The notes below the pieces were generated by a model. It worked only from the letters and a program-made list of their open reading frames with translations, made no database searches and was not told the origin of the DNA. The translations under genes were made by a program, and so were the position numbers. Shown one piece after another: positions 36,179 to 48,342 of a stretch of 64,000 bases of DNA. Source of the stretch: Xylogone sp. PMI_703 (taxonomy: Eukaryota > Ascomycota > Leotiomycetes); contig JAJTUQ010000003.1 in NCBI GenBank assembly GCA_021399445.1, positions 7,502,001 through 7,566,000 on the forward strand, in the 5' to 3' direction. The stretch's first letter is position 1; every line of letters starts with the position of its first letter.

Positions 36179-37907
36179 TTAATTCGACATTGTGATGTTT
36201 TGCGTTTACTTCAATCGTTTTTATCATAATTTTTCCTTTTATTCAAGAATCTGTTCAGCGTGGAGTTGTCTTGTCAAGGAGTTTTAAGGGCAAATACTTC
36301 CGGGAGTGGGGGTTCGGGAGGGGTTTCGGGAATACTACATGTGAATGAATATCATCTCTCTCCATCTCTCTCTCTGGGTTGGGAAATAAGTTTTTTTTCA
36401 TGGGAATACTGGGTGTCTTTGTTCTGGGAAGAAACTACTACTATTATTGTCATGGTTTTCCTCCGTCGGCTTAAGACGAGAGAGACAAAACGGTGGCGCG
36501 GCGGACATTACGGGATGAGAGGGAAACGGTGGGTGAGCATATGAAATCTCCATATATATACACAATCCATATAAGGCCCTAGCCGTTTACCATATATTCA
36601 TCTCACAAATATCACACTGGATGGAGTTCTTGTCTACAATACCTTGCTGTGGGAATATTTGGCCGGGAATTTACTGTTTTGGGAGACGAGAATAGGAGAG
36701 GGCCGCTCTTCCTGTGTCAGGCCACACCCAAAGAGATCTCAATTATATCAAATACCAAATATCAAAAATCAAAATTTTATCCATACTCATTTGTGCTTGG
36801 TGCATTTTCTTTTACCTTGGAGCAATGTTGGTGCTATGTAACTTATTTCCTTGCGCTCTTTTATCCCCCTTTTCAGGAGCTGTCATGATAATCCTTTTCG
36901 AATCAGTCTAGGAATATGGGTCAGATGATTTACTCTGGTGAATCTGTCTTTCATAAAAAGCTAACATCATTAGACACAAGCACTAGAAAGGAAGACTATA
37001 AAATATTGCCTTCTGAATAAAAAAATAATGAGGGCCCAGACGACAAAAGAGTTCGGGCCATATAGCTATCGCTTCGTGGCGTGTGCTGTATGCCTTACAT
37101 CTCCCCTAATATATCAGTGTTTTACCACTATTAGGATTGGCTCCGTTATCCCACCTCCAGAACAGTGATTGACCTGACACTCTGCCATGAGAGGCGCTGT
37201 TCACTGTTCCTTGGAGTGGTGATTTCCTATTTGGGAATATATAGAAGCCAAGTCTCGGGGTTTACAAGAACCATTTTCAAATACGGATAATCAACATCTA
37301 CGTACTTCATGTCTAATGTACATCAACTATTGCAATCCCTATTTTATTTGACTAATCGTCAGCTATGGCGTCTTGCCGAGTTCGCCGGCACATCTTTGCT
37401 TCAAGGGCAATATAGATTGCAACAGTCCATTGACCGGTACTGTCATCTTGGTTTTTGTTGTCGAATATTTTACAGTCTTTTAATATAAGTTAAGCTTATG
37501 TATCATATGATATGTTTAGTTGCTGTCATTTCTATATTACTGCCAGTGATACTGTCATTACTGTCATGGGCATCACAACAGCAATGGCTTGATTTCATCC
37601 ACATCCCTACCTAGATGACTAGCACCCCGAGCATCGTAATATCCCATGCAATCATGCCGGTGATTCATGCTTTTTCTTTGCAGAATGATATATGATAGAA
37701 TTAGAAAGCTGAACTCAAGATTTATAAGCGTACAACACGTTTATACATAGACTCACTACTTCTTTTACACCTCCTCAGACCTAAAAGATTACATAAGAAT
37801 GATAGATGCCGAGATAAGAGAATCCACAACAGTTTAATGCTTTCTTTCTCTTGCCCCTAGTTTCCCATCGTATAAGACTCAATAAGCTCCTCGCTTGGCT
37901 GAACCCT
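36179..37907. other. AT-rich intergenic region, nothing recognised
   Basis: 3' region of the transporter followed by AT-rich DNA without coding potential up to the tRNA gene. Confidence 0.4.
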
Positions 37908-38000
37908 AGTCGTGTGGTCTAATGGTTATGATATCTCGTTCACAGAAACTGAACACCCCTTGATCCGAGATGGTTCTGAGTTCGATCCTCAGCACGACTA
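37908..38000 (+). tRNA. tRNA-Val (anticodon CAC), with 20-nt intron
   Basis: The cloverleaf can be built by eye. The acceptor stem 37908-37914 pairs fully with 37993-37999, leaving discriminator A at 38000. U8 is at 37915. The D loop contains GG at 37924-37925. Anticodon stem TCTCG/CGAGA frames loop TTCACA-C, giving CAC at 37941-37943. The T arm is CTGAG-TTCGATC-CTCAG. An intron of 20 bases (37945-37964) sits one base 3' of the anticodon, the canonical position. A TTTT run at 38013-38016 can end Pol III transcription. Mature length is 73 nt before CCA addition. Confidence 0.93.
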
Positions 38001-38546
38001 TATGGCATTATATTTTGTCGCCGTTCTTTTTTTGTCGACGTTGGTATTGATGCTTGGTGAGCTTGATATGCTTTGAGTCTTGGCAGGCGAGGAAGAGGTC
38101 GCTGGTTGTGAGAGGGAATTGGCACTATTTGAGGGAAATAAGGGGCTGATATAAATGTATACACAGTACATTGCATATGGGATATCGTACGGGTTTCATG
38201 GTTGGGTGGGAGGAGTCAGGTTGGCCTGCTCGTAGTAGAAGTGAGGAACCGTTTCTCATCTTTTTTATTGGACATGGACATGGACATCGTCAAGTTGACT
38301 TCAAGATTTTATTTGGTATTATATCATAGATATTCATGGGAAATAAGTAGATCTGATTCAGCTGTGACTCTCTTTGAGTAACTTCCGTGGAATAGGCTCT
38401 CTCCAATCAGACCATGAGGTTATCCAAGAAAAAGGAGCCTGTAAATATACTACACATATACAATGGCCGCTCAAACTTAAGGGCGATGGAGTATCGCAAT
38501 GATGGGGTTTAGGTGAAGTCGTGCTGGTTCAAATTCCATATTCTTG
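38001..38546. other. Intergenic, nothing recognised
   Basis: Between the tRNA and the helicase relic; includes the Pol III terminator and otherwise AT-rich unique-looking sequence. Confidence 0.35.
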
Positions 38547-39980
38547 TCATTGATTGACGTGCTCAAGATCGAAGACATCCATTTGATCAACAATGTCCAG
38601 GATGAGCTTTGCAAATTTCCGGGACTTGTTGGACAAGGAGTCAAATCGGGTTCGCCACAAGTCTAAATTGCCAAACAGCACTGGTGGCTGTTTGGGTCTG
38701 GTGATTGCCACGTTGACTCTAAGGGCTCCGTTGCCTTCGTGTAACCAGACGTCCTCCTGATATACATTGCTTCATCACGTGCCATAACCATCTCAAACAT
38801 TGCATCGGCAATGTCGACATTAAAATGGACTAAGGTCCGTGTTGTGTGACAGTTGTCCAATGTTTTTAACTCGAAGACTGGTAACAGGTCTCGTGTAGTC
38901 ATGACCATCTTAACTATGGCACCTTTCATATGGCCTATATTGTCTTGTATGAATATAAATGGTGTGGTAATCGAGTCCCTGTTCCCGGTTCTACGCTCAG
39001 CCCCTTTCCAGAGTTTGAGCGGACATGTTAGATAGCTGAATTCAGCCAACACCTTCATAGCTGTATTAGGATTAGTGAAGACCGTTGAGTTCATTCCTGT
39101 GCATCGCGAAGAGTAACTTCTCTCAGTAGATAGTTGAATACATCACTTCGCTCCGTATATCATTTCGCCATTCTCGTATGACGAGCATCTTCACCTTCTG
39201 GGCAATCTTCTCTGAGGGCTCCAACAAGAATATGGCTCGAAGACCAACGCTTCGTCGGTCGGTTGTTTGTTTGTTTTTACTGATCTCGATTGTGAATGAA
39301 GACACTGCAGTAAGTATTTTAGCAATGTATTTGTTGTCAGAGGCTTTCGCCAAATCAATGTGAAAACCTCCACGAGTCCCCGACTCCCTATCTCCGTGAA
39401 CCCTGTGCCATGTCCCTTTTGGCTCCCAAGAATAGGTCAGATCTTTTAGCTAGATATTGTTTAGATACTCTTGTGTTCTCACATCTTTGTTTTTCTTAGG
39501 TGATCTGCTTTTTAGGCAGACCACACGTCGGTAATCAAGGTATTTCACTATCCACCTTACGCAATTCACGCACTATTGCTGTAATCGCTTGTTCATCAAG
39601 TACTGAGTGCTCTTCCGTCTTGCGACACTTCTATCATACGGCTGGTGTTCCTCAGTAATTGTTCTCGTGTGGAGAGGGACATTGTGATGTTGCTGGTGGT
39701 AGAGAAAAGTAATGATGCCTGACCCCAGATGGACTGTATGAGACTGCTACCAGAGTCCTTGTGGAAAGAATGATTTAGCTGATGCCGAGAACTTTGCGGT
39801 AGCGGGAACAGTTGTCAAGTGGTAGATGAGGTTTTTTGTTAGCCGTATAGCTTCGGTGTGAGTTGGTATTTCCTTTCCCTCTACTAGATTCTTGATATGA
39901 TCGCGTTCATCCTGGTTCTCAGTCGTAACCGTATGCAATTTTCCTGGGTAGTTTCCAAAGTACCTCATTCTGCTGTAAAG
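38547..39980 (-). pseudogene. Relic of a UPF1/DNA2-type superfamily 1 helicase
   Basis: The last about 70 codons, ending at a TGA at 38547-38549, read as a superfamily 1 helicase C-terminus. Motif VI appears as RVNVAITRPK, followed by VLFGNLDLW. The preceding frame (39094 leftward) holds LKTLDNCHTTRTLVHFNVDI, which matches the motif V region of such helicases. The two pieces are out of frame, joining near 38763 where one frame ends MARDEAMY and the other begins YQEDVWLHEGN; no good splice pair explains this. Further right, open stretches at 39353-39123 and 39968-39747 could be more of the same protein but are separated by stops. No Walker A motif is found. I read this as a decayed gene fragment; a multi-intron functional gene is a weaker alternative. 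Confidence 0.5.
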
Positions 39981-41188
39981 GAGTACTGGGGTCTAATTCC
40001 CCTTTTATGGTTTACATAAGGAAGAGTGATGGTGAATCTGAGCTCTGCCAGAAGAGCCAGAGACGAAGCCGGGTTACGGAACAGGGACCGCACCATCCGA
40101 ACGCAAACCGAGGCGAAAGGAAGCATTATCATTAGAGAGTGGCATGATGCTCCATATACATCTTGGCTTTGGCATCTCGTGCTGATACTCTCTGATCCGC
40201 TGCTTGATCCGCTGCTAGTTTTTGTATTCCAAGCCAGGTCACCTGGCGGTGCTGTCTCTCAAATACTGCATAACGGTTGCCTCAGAGATAAAGGAGCTGA
40301 TATATTGAAATGAGGCTTGTTGTGATCTGAGATTATCAAACGAGTCATTAGCAAAAGCAAATCCTGCTTACTGGTAGTAAAGAACAGAAATAATATAAAA
40401 GTGTAGAAGAGGGGGGAGAAGCAAATAAAAGCAGGAGGAATATGCCAGTGAATTGCTAGGCATACGTGATTCACTTTGAGTAAAGGTGGAATCCCCTGCA
40501 TTCAATTATCGCTTCAGAGTATTAATTCAATAATTTCAAGATATCTACTGCTGAGCTCAAGGGGTTTTAACATAGTTCTGAGCTACATGATTCCCTAATG
40601 TTAGATATGACTCTTGCTTCAATCCCTAAGAACAGCCTAGCACCTCACCTGGTACTGTAGAACTCGAGGCTCAATGTACTTTAAGTATTATCTTCGATTT
40701 AGCCTCTATTATCTCTTCACTGGTAAGAAACACTCACTTCTCCACTATTATGGATCTCATCCTCCTTATAAATGTCTTATTTTTAAAATTCGCTAAAGAT
40801 CAATGTTAACTACAAAAATTATTATCCATCCCTTCTTTTCCTCTTATGACCACTCGCTATCTCACACTGTTCAAACAAGAAAGAAAAGGACAAAAAGTTT
40901 CAGGGGAAGATATGTTAAGATGGGGCAGAGACTTGAGGAAAACATTTTCCATTCCTTTTCATTCTAAGCTGTATCATCGTCAATATAGAATCCCTCATCA
41001 TAGCCATCATCATCATATGAAACAGAAAGTGAAGTCATGAAACGAAACCAAAAAGCAGGGTAAGGTGTCTTCCGTTTCCCCTCCCTGTCCTCTCCAGAGA
41101 AGATAGGAAGAGAAAGAATGCCGGATAAGAATATAACCTCGATTAGACATATTCCCTTTCATTGCCCTCTTCAACGTCTCCCCATGGT
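39981..41188. other. Intergenic, nothing recognised
   Basis: Between the helicase relic and the myosin 3' end. AT-rich, no supportable gene. Confidence 0.35.
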
Positions 41189-44100
41189 CTACCAATCCTC
41201 ATCTTCATCCCCACCCTTTTGTACTGCTGCTTGACGTGCCCTTAAAGCTTCCGCTAATCCACCTGCAAGACTGGGGGTAGGGGTATTCCGTCCGCTATCT
41301 GTGCCACTGCTATTCCCACCATTCATACTCATACCTGAGTCTCTAGGCGCCAATGGCAGTTGAGGTTTCCGACCAGCTGCTGGTCTCTTTGCAGGAGGCG
41401 CTGGTGGAGTAGGTTTTGCTTTCGCAATAGCGCCATTGGGATGTGGTGGCGCTGCTGGTGGCGTGGGTCGTACTACTGGTGCTGCTGGTGGAGGGGGTGC
41501 TTCTTCCTTAAGGTAGGCGGATGGGACCCAACCTTGACCTCTAGCATTCTTGCCTAACCACCAACCTAAAAGCGTCCAATTAGCTCCGTATTATCTACTC
41601 ATAGTATGAAAGAAGGCTTACCATTATTCTCTTTCTGGACGACGGTAATAAGTTCGTCCTTGCTAAGAGAAAGCTCGTTGGCGCTTTGACCAGCGAAATC
41701 ATACAAAACGCGGTACTGAGGTTCTTTTGAGGCAGCCGCTGGCGGCGGCGGCGGCGGAGGTGGAGGAACGGCTCTGGCCGAGGATTGAGATGATACTCTT
41801 GCATGGCCAGTAGATGGGGTTTTTGTGTGGTTTGCAATAGCCTGCTGCACAACAGCAGGTTGCGGAGGGACATTTCTAACCTGATTAACTGCAGAAGCAA
41901 CTGGAGTGGTATTTCTGTTGGTGTTGGTAATCCTGGAAGGTCGTCCACCAGGTCCACCAGGTCTGATAAGCCGACCTTTTGTGAACGGTTTTGCAGGAAC
42001 AGGTTTGCCCTTCGGTAAAGGCTTAGAGACGGAGTTCGGTGGTTCTCCTGGAGTCGTGTGGACAGTGGCACTCTTATAGAAATCCTCCCTCATAGTTGAA
42101 TCCTTCATGACTTTAATGATTTGCTGCTTGCCAGGCTTCTTAGCATACTCGATCGATTCCCCAATCTTGAGATTGAAACCGCCTGGCATCGCATTGGACA
42201 TATGTGTGAAGAGCTCAGTTTTAAGGACACAGACAAGGAGAGGGTCTGGCTCTTGTGGGGAACCAACTCCTAGAGAAAACCAGTCGTCCTGGCTGGTGGA
42301 TATGCTGACATACTTAATAGCTCCAAGAGGAATTGCACGTTCAATTGCAGTTTGAATTTGCTTGTTAACCACATGCTGTGCAATGATATAGAATTTGCTC
42401 TTTGTGACAACCAGTATCCGTGGGACCGGCTTACTCGATCGTCCAAATTTTGTCTCTAGAATCTCACCACGACAAGAGAAAATTACTTTCTCATTAGGAA
42501 GGTTAACAGCGGTGCGGATACGAGATCCCTGGCCAGTTGTAGCAGCAATACCGAGGTAGTCACCCATGAAACGCCTGGATCCAAGAAGACTGAATCTGCG
42601 TCTTTCTTTTCGGCCTTGAAGCAGTTTGTGACCTTGTTCTCGAAGAACCAAAAACTCAGCTCCGGCTCTCTTCTTCCTCCACATCCTCTGAATCCGGGTG
42701 GCAGCCTCTGCACGAATGCGGAGGTAAGCTCGCCAGACACGCTGGATTCGAATAGCCATGTTATGCCAGTATCGATCCCTCATGTGTTCTAGAGCAAATA
42801 ACGTTTCTGGTGCTTTGATAAATGCTTTCGTAACTCCCATTTGGTACTCTTCAGCTGGAATACTCGTGTCTTTCAAGATCTGCTTCGCACCCGATTTGGC
42901 ATCTCCGGTCCAGGTGTAGTCGCCTGCATAGGAGGTTGCAGGCGAAAGGAGGTAGAATCGTTCAACAAACTTATCGAACGTCTGTCGATATGCGAAACCA
43001 GCTCGTCGGATACGGACGTTCTCTTGAAGACCGAGGTACTTGATCTGATGCAAAACGTTGCCATCGTTATATTCTTTAGGCGACTTATTTTCGTTTGGTT
43101 TGATGGTACGAATATACGACGGTTCCGCCTTCATTAAAGTGGTTACTAAATCGTTTGCAGAGGCCCTGATCTTGTCACCCGCGGTAGGAGGCTGCTTTCT
43201 ATTATCCTGATCGACTTGGTGGGGGAAAAGAGTGTGGATAAATTGGTTTTTGCTCCGGCTGAAAAGGTTCAGAATGCCCTTGAGAAGTTGATCCTTGTTC
43301 TTATCCGTAATTCCATCAACAGTGTAGCTCACATCACCAGCATAATGTTTGATAATGAAATTACCCTGGCGAGGCGTTAAGTGAGGATTCGACATCCCAT
43401 TGATAGCCTGCATGAATGTTCGGTCGCAAGCAGCTGGATCTGCATGTGCAGTTTTTGTAGCATCCTTCAGGGCTGCAAACACTCCCGCTGGTCTGGTAGA
43501 CTCAATCAAGTCACACACGATCTTGTTATCAAAATACTTGATTGGCGTCCACTGAATCTGTTCTCGAGCATACTCCTCCTGTTCCGTCTTTAAAGTCAGT
43601 TGAATAAAAATTTGTTGCAGCTTCTCATTGACGTAGTTAATGCATAGCTGTTCAAAACTATTCTTCTCAAAAATTTCGAAACCGTAGATATCTAGGATGC
43701 CGATCGAGTTCGCCGGTGTGCCAACCGCCTTCAGGGAGACATTCACACGCTCGACGATCCAATCGAAGAGGTTGAAGTAGATCGCTTTGGCCAGACCATC
43801 CCGAGTAGCGAAAGCCTGGGCTGGGTTTGCTGGGGATTCGATGACTTCGCCACTTCGAGGAGTTAATATTCGAATGGTAATCGCCTTGACAACCTCAGCG
43901 GGGTCCACTTCCAACAGGTACGCCACAAAGTCTACGACAGACTGGTCTGAAAATGCCGCATATCCATCTTTATCCTCAACAAACTGGAGGTTTCCTGTCC
44001 ACAAGATTGCTGCTAACATTCGGAATATCTGGTCCTGCTCGCCCTTTGATAGCCCAATGATTTTCATCGCTTCCATGGTATCCTTGAAATCAGAAAGGTC

Positions 44101-45177
44101 ATCAATACCATCAACACTCAGGCATTTGGATTTGCTGGTGTATAGATACGTATCGGGTTGCTGAATGCCAAAGCTGGATCGATACTCATCGGAAGCACCT
44201 TTCGTAAATTGGTAAAAGATATGGAAATTCCTCTCATTAACTACCTGACCCACCACTCTTGAACTCTCAAGGAGATAGTTGGTAATATCAGCTCCAATTG
44301 GCTCACCTTGGGCGTTGAATTGGAGTTGAAGATATTTACCAAAACGTGAAGAGTTGTTGTTTCGGAGTGTTTTGGCATTGCCAAACGATTCAAGCAGAGG
44401 ATTCGTAGCAAGAACCATGTCCTTTACTTTCTGAATGGACGAATTGCTACCCCCGGAAACGTTAGCAATGTATTGCATAATTCGTTTGGCCGCCTCCGTT
44501 TTTCCAGCTCCTGATTCCCCGGAAATAATAACAGTCTGATCATCTTTATAAGCATTCATATTATAATAAGCAGACTCCGCAACGGCGAAAACATGCGGCG
44601 GCATCTATCAAAAACCATTAGACTATAATTTCGATAAGAGTTCCTAAGGCTAACCTCCAAACGGTTTTTACCCCTATAACTGTCTAGAACCGTATCTGTA
44701 TATATACCCACTGTTTCCTATTAGATTCAGAACTCCTATCGAAAGGTAGCTAAACTCACAATCTCGGAACGGATTGACGGATACCAGCACATGGCCGATG
44801 TATGTCTACAGCGCCAGTATTAGCATGCACGTTGATAAGGGATAAGGACTCCCCGCTTCATGTAATCGCATGTTGCCAGTTTCTTACATAAATCTCCCCT
44901 GCCTCAAATCTCTTTTTTAAATTCTCATTAATTGCCTCATTGGTGACTTTGCTAATGAGCGTAAGATCAGATACTCCGATCTCCTTCTTCTTTGTTGTAT
45001 CGAACGCTGCCTTCTTAATGTTTGGCATGCTACTTCCAGTGGCTGCCGCACGACCTGAAGCAGGCGCTTTGCCAGCAGCCTTATCGCCCTTGGGGCGACG
45101 ACTGATACCCTATAATAGCAAGCTTGTTAGAGCATTTTCGGTGAAGTGATCCAGCGGAGGAAGCAACTCCTTACCAT
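41189..45177 (-). CDS. myo1: Class I myosin
   Basis: Actin-based motor that drives endocytosis and polarised growth and activates Arp2/3. Six exons (45177-45175, 45109-44888, 44805-44760, 44710-44655, 44604-41622, 41565-41189) give 1,228 residues, normal for fungal myosin I. The first coding exon is just the ATG. The motor domain has the P-loop GESGAGKT at 138-145, NNNSSRFGK (switch I) and DIYGFE (switch II). It is followed by IQ motifs ([20 protein letters not shown]), the TH1 lipid-binding tail, a Pro/Thr-rich region, an SH3 domain (ALYDF-like VLYDFAG, split by the last intron before WWLGK), and an acidic end GGDEDEDW that would contact Arp2/3. Glu362 (in RSGEVIESP) aligns with the TEDS phosphorylation site. 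The identification is secure. Confidence 0.96.
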
Positions 45178-46926
45178 CTTCCCAGCGTCTCTGACCGGAG
45201 GATGCCGGCCAATGCACGATTCGAAAGTTCAAACGAGAAAGCCCGCTATATCTACGGAACCAGAATCTATCCAAGCAAAAGAAATACCGAAATTCAAAAC
45301 CAAAAGACGAGATTTCATCAAGAATTCAGCGTCTGCGGCGAGGTTGTCATTACTTAGGATTCGCGAGGGTCCAACTACTCTCAGATGCGTATCGCTGTCT
45401 GGGACTCGCTAATTTCACCGCCTTAATCATCAGGCTACAGTGTCAGATTAGTGCGGGAAGTCGGAAGCAGTCGTCAGCCTTGTCAGGACGCTTTCACAGC
45501 CACGAATGTGATGATGCGTCAACTTCGCCACAATTTTAGGCACAATTAACCGCTCTGCTTCTAATTTCCGGTACCTGACACGCGCGCGACAAGAGGCTAG
45601 TCACATGATGAGGAATCATTGCAGGACTGCGATCTTCCTACCCCCACCAACCCACCAGGTCCTTTGTACCTCTGATAATGAAATAGTCAGCACGACATTA
45701 AGGAAACTCTTATCCTCAGGATCTCTTCTTGTTACATGTCATTAGGATGTTGAGACTACAAATGGAATCATTCTTCAAGTCCACAGGCAATCTGTCCGTT
45801 CTACAAGTGAATGGAATAATAGACAATCATGCATTTGAGTTCTGTGCTACACATCCCACAGTCATTCCCCACTAGCCGGCGATTTGCACATAGAAAATTT
45901 GGTATTTTAGCATACAGGATGGGGGAGGCACCCATAGGAAGCTCCATTGCCTCTCATTCTACTATATTTCAAATTACCAACCTGCCTCAACTAGTTTCCA
46001 AATACATTCCCTCATTGGAGATTCGCCTTTTGGAAGTAAACAAGGAGTGCTGCTTTAGAGAGATGTCATACTAAGAAAGAGTAAAAGAAGAAAGAACTGT
46101 ATAAAGATTTCAAAACTAAGAATCATTTAACCTTAAATCATATTTTTGGGATACTGTAGCTTGGGATCTCCAGGGTCTCATCTCGACCATCTGCGGGGGG
46201 AACTTCAGCCGAGGCTCATGTTATGCAGCTGCTGGTTTGCATAGATAGTATCCCGTGATTGATTGCTTGCAGCCTGACACGACCGAGGACCCTCATATTA
46301 TGGAGAACCAATTGCAAATCAGTCTGCTTTGAATTAATTAAGTAGTTATTAATAGCTATATGACACTCTTTATGAGCAGCTTCTATCCAGACCTTGAGCT
46401 CAAAGAGGAACTCTTATCTAGCAGAGTGTAGTTAGCGTATTCGGGGTTGATTACATATTGGTAAAAGAAGCACAGATGGCGTTACCTAGGCCTAAGCTGC
46501 AAGCACAAAGGGCCCTATTTATCGCGGCGGCGGCAGTGCCGTGGCCACAGTGAATTACAGAACGCAATGGAAGCCAGTGGGCGAGCCGCAAAAATAGGCG
46601 TGAATTTGTCACGCCTCAAGGCTCCATGCTCAACAAATCTAGATTCCCTCTACACACCCAATCTTTACAACACACGTAGAGAGCCGCATCATATCTAGTA
46701 CCATAGCTGTGCTTGCCTTCACCCTGGAAGCACTGCTGCATTGGTAGCGATTCTGCGTTTGCATTACTTATTCACTCCGGGTCTAGGTCTTGGCCTTTCC
46801 GCATCGGGCGATAAATCGGAACCCCGCCGATATCACCAATCTTGACCTCTCTCATCGCTCTTCTTTCATCTTTGAACACCTCCCGCAACAGCTCTGACAA
46901 GAGTATCCCACTGCCCATCAATCACG
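45178..46926. promoter_or_regulatory. Divergent region, myosin I / DSK2
   Basis: Shared upstream DNA of two divergent genes. No coding sequence recognised; GC-rich close to the DSK2 side, with a GGCGGCGGC run near 46524. Confidence 0.4.
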
Positions 46927-48342
46927 ATGGCCTCGGAAGATACTGCGCCCGCTGAGTCCGAACCACAGGTTACCTTCAAGGTCAAGACATCGAACGATGG
47001 TAACCACACCATCACAATGTCCGAGAATGCCACTGTGCTCGATCTGAAGAACAAGCTAGCCGGAGATGACTATGAAAAGGTCCCTGCTGAGCGACAACGC
47101 TTGATTTACTCAGGTCGCGTCATGAAGAACGAGGAGCCCTTGAGCACTTACAAGATCAAGCCCGGCAATACTGTACACATGGTAAAGAGCGCACAGAGCA
47201 ATGCTGCTCAGAATCCAGCTGGTGCATCGGCGGCTGGCTCGACTCCACGTGCAACTCCTGCTGTTCCAACGAACATGGCTGCTGGAACTGCCAATAATCC
47301 CTTGGCTGGCTTAACAGGAGCTAGATACGCTGGACATATGGGTCTGCCAGGAATGGAAATGTTCGGAGCCGACGGTGGTGTAAGTCTTCTTCCTTTTCAT
47401 ATTCCTTACATTTTCTTGTTCTAAAACTTCAATTACGAGTAAGATATTGATTAGATTTAGATGGGCGCACCTCCCTCAGAAGACCAGATTGCTACTCTTC
47501 TTGAGGATCCAAATATGCAACAAACCTTAAACGAAGCGCTCAACAACCCTGCTATGATCGATATGATGATCCAATCAACTCCTCACCTACGAAATAACCC
47601 TCGCGCCAGAGAAATGCTCCAATCGCCCGAATTTAGACAGATGATGACAAACCCGCAAGCACTGCGACAGGCTGCTCAGTTACGCAGAATGCTAGAGGGA
47701 CGAGGAGGTGGTGGCTTTCCTGCTCCAGGTGTAACAGACACCACCCCAGCCGGTGCTGCTGGATCACCAGGTCAACAGAACGCCAGCCCGCCCCCATTCA
47801 ATCCCTTTATGTTCCCAGGCGCATTTGGAGCTGCAGCTGGAGCTGGAGGACAAGCAGGTGCCAACCCATTTGCTGCGCTGTTCGGTGGAGTTCCATCACC
47901 AGCAGCGGGCCAAACTCCACCAACCCAGTCTCCACCACCTGCTGGATCGGCCGGCGGTCAGGGCACCCCTAACCCTACCCAAAGCCCTCCCGCAAATCCT
48001 TTTGCAGCTCTCTTTCCTGGTGCAGGGGCAGGAGCAGGAACGGGAGATGCGGCCGCGACCCCGTTTGCTTTACCACAAGTAACACCAGAGATGATGCAGG
48101 AGGCGATGGCAGCACTACGAGACGGACGGTTGGATGGTCTGTTTGGTAGTGGATTGGGCGGCGGATTGGGCGGAACGGCCAGTCCACCCCCTCCTCCGGA
48201 TAACAGACCTCCAGAGGAGCGGTATGCGGAGCAGTTACGACAGCTGAACGATATGGGTTTCTTTGACTTTGACAGAAATGTCGAGGCATTGAGACGAAGT
48301 GGTGGAAGTGTTCAGGGGGCCATTGAGCAGCTACTGAGATAG
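46927..48342 (+). CDS. dsk2: Ubiquilin / DSK2 ubiquitin shuttle protein
   Basis: Carries polyubiquitinated proteins to the proteasome. Exons 46927-47379 and 47461-48342 encode 444 residues. An N-terminal ubiquitin-like domain lies at about 14-88 (VTFKVKTSNDGNHTITM, RLIYSGRVMKN, NTVHMVKS). A STI1-type region follows at the start of exon 2 (MQQTLNEALNNPAMID, REMLQSPEFRQMM), then a Pro/Ala/Gly-rich middle with NPFAALF repeats. A UBA domain closes the protein (YAEQLRQLNDMGFFDF to VQGAIEQLLR). UBL, STI1 and UBA in this order is diagnostic. The 81-nt intron begins GTAAGT. Confidence 0.96.
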
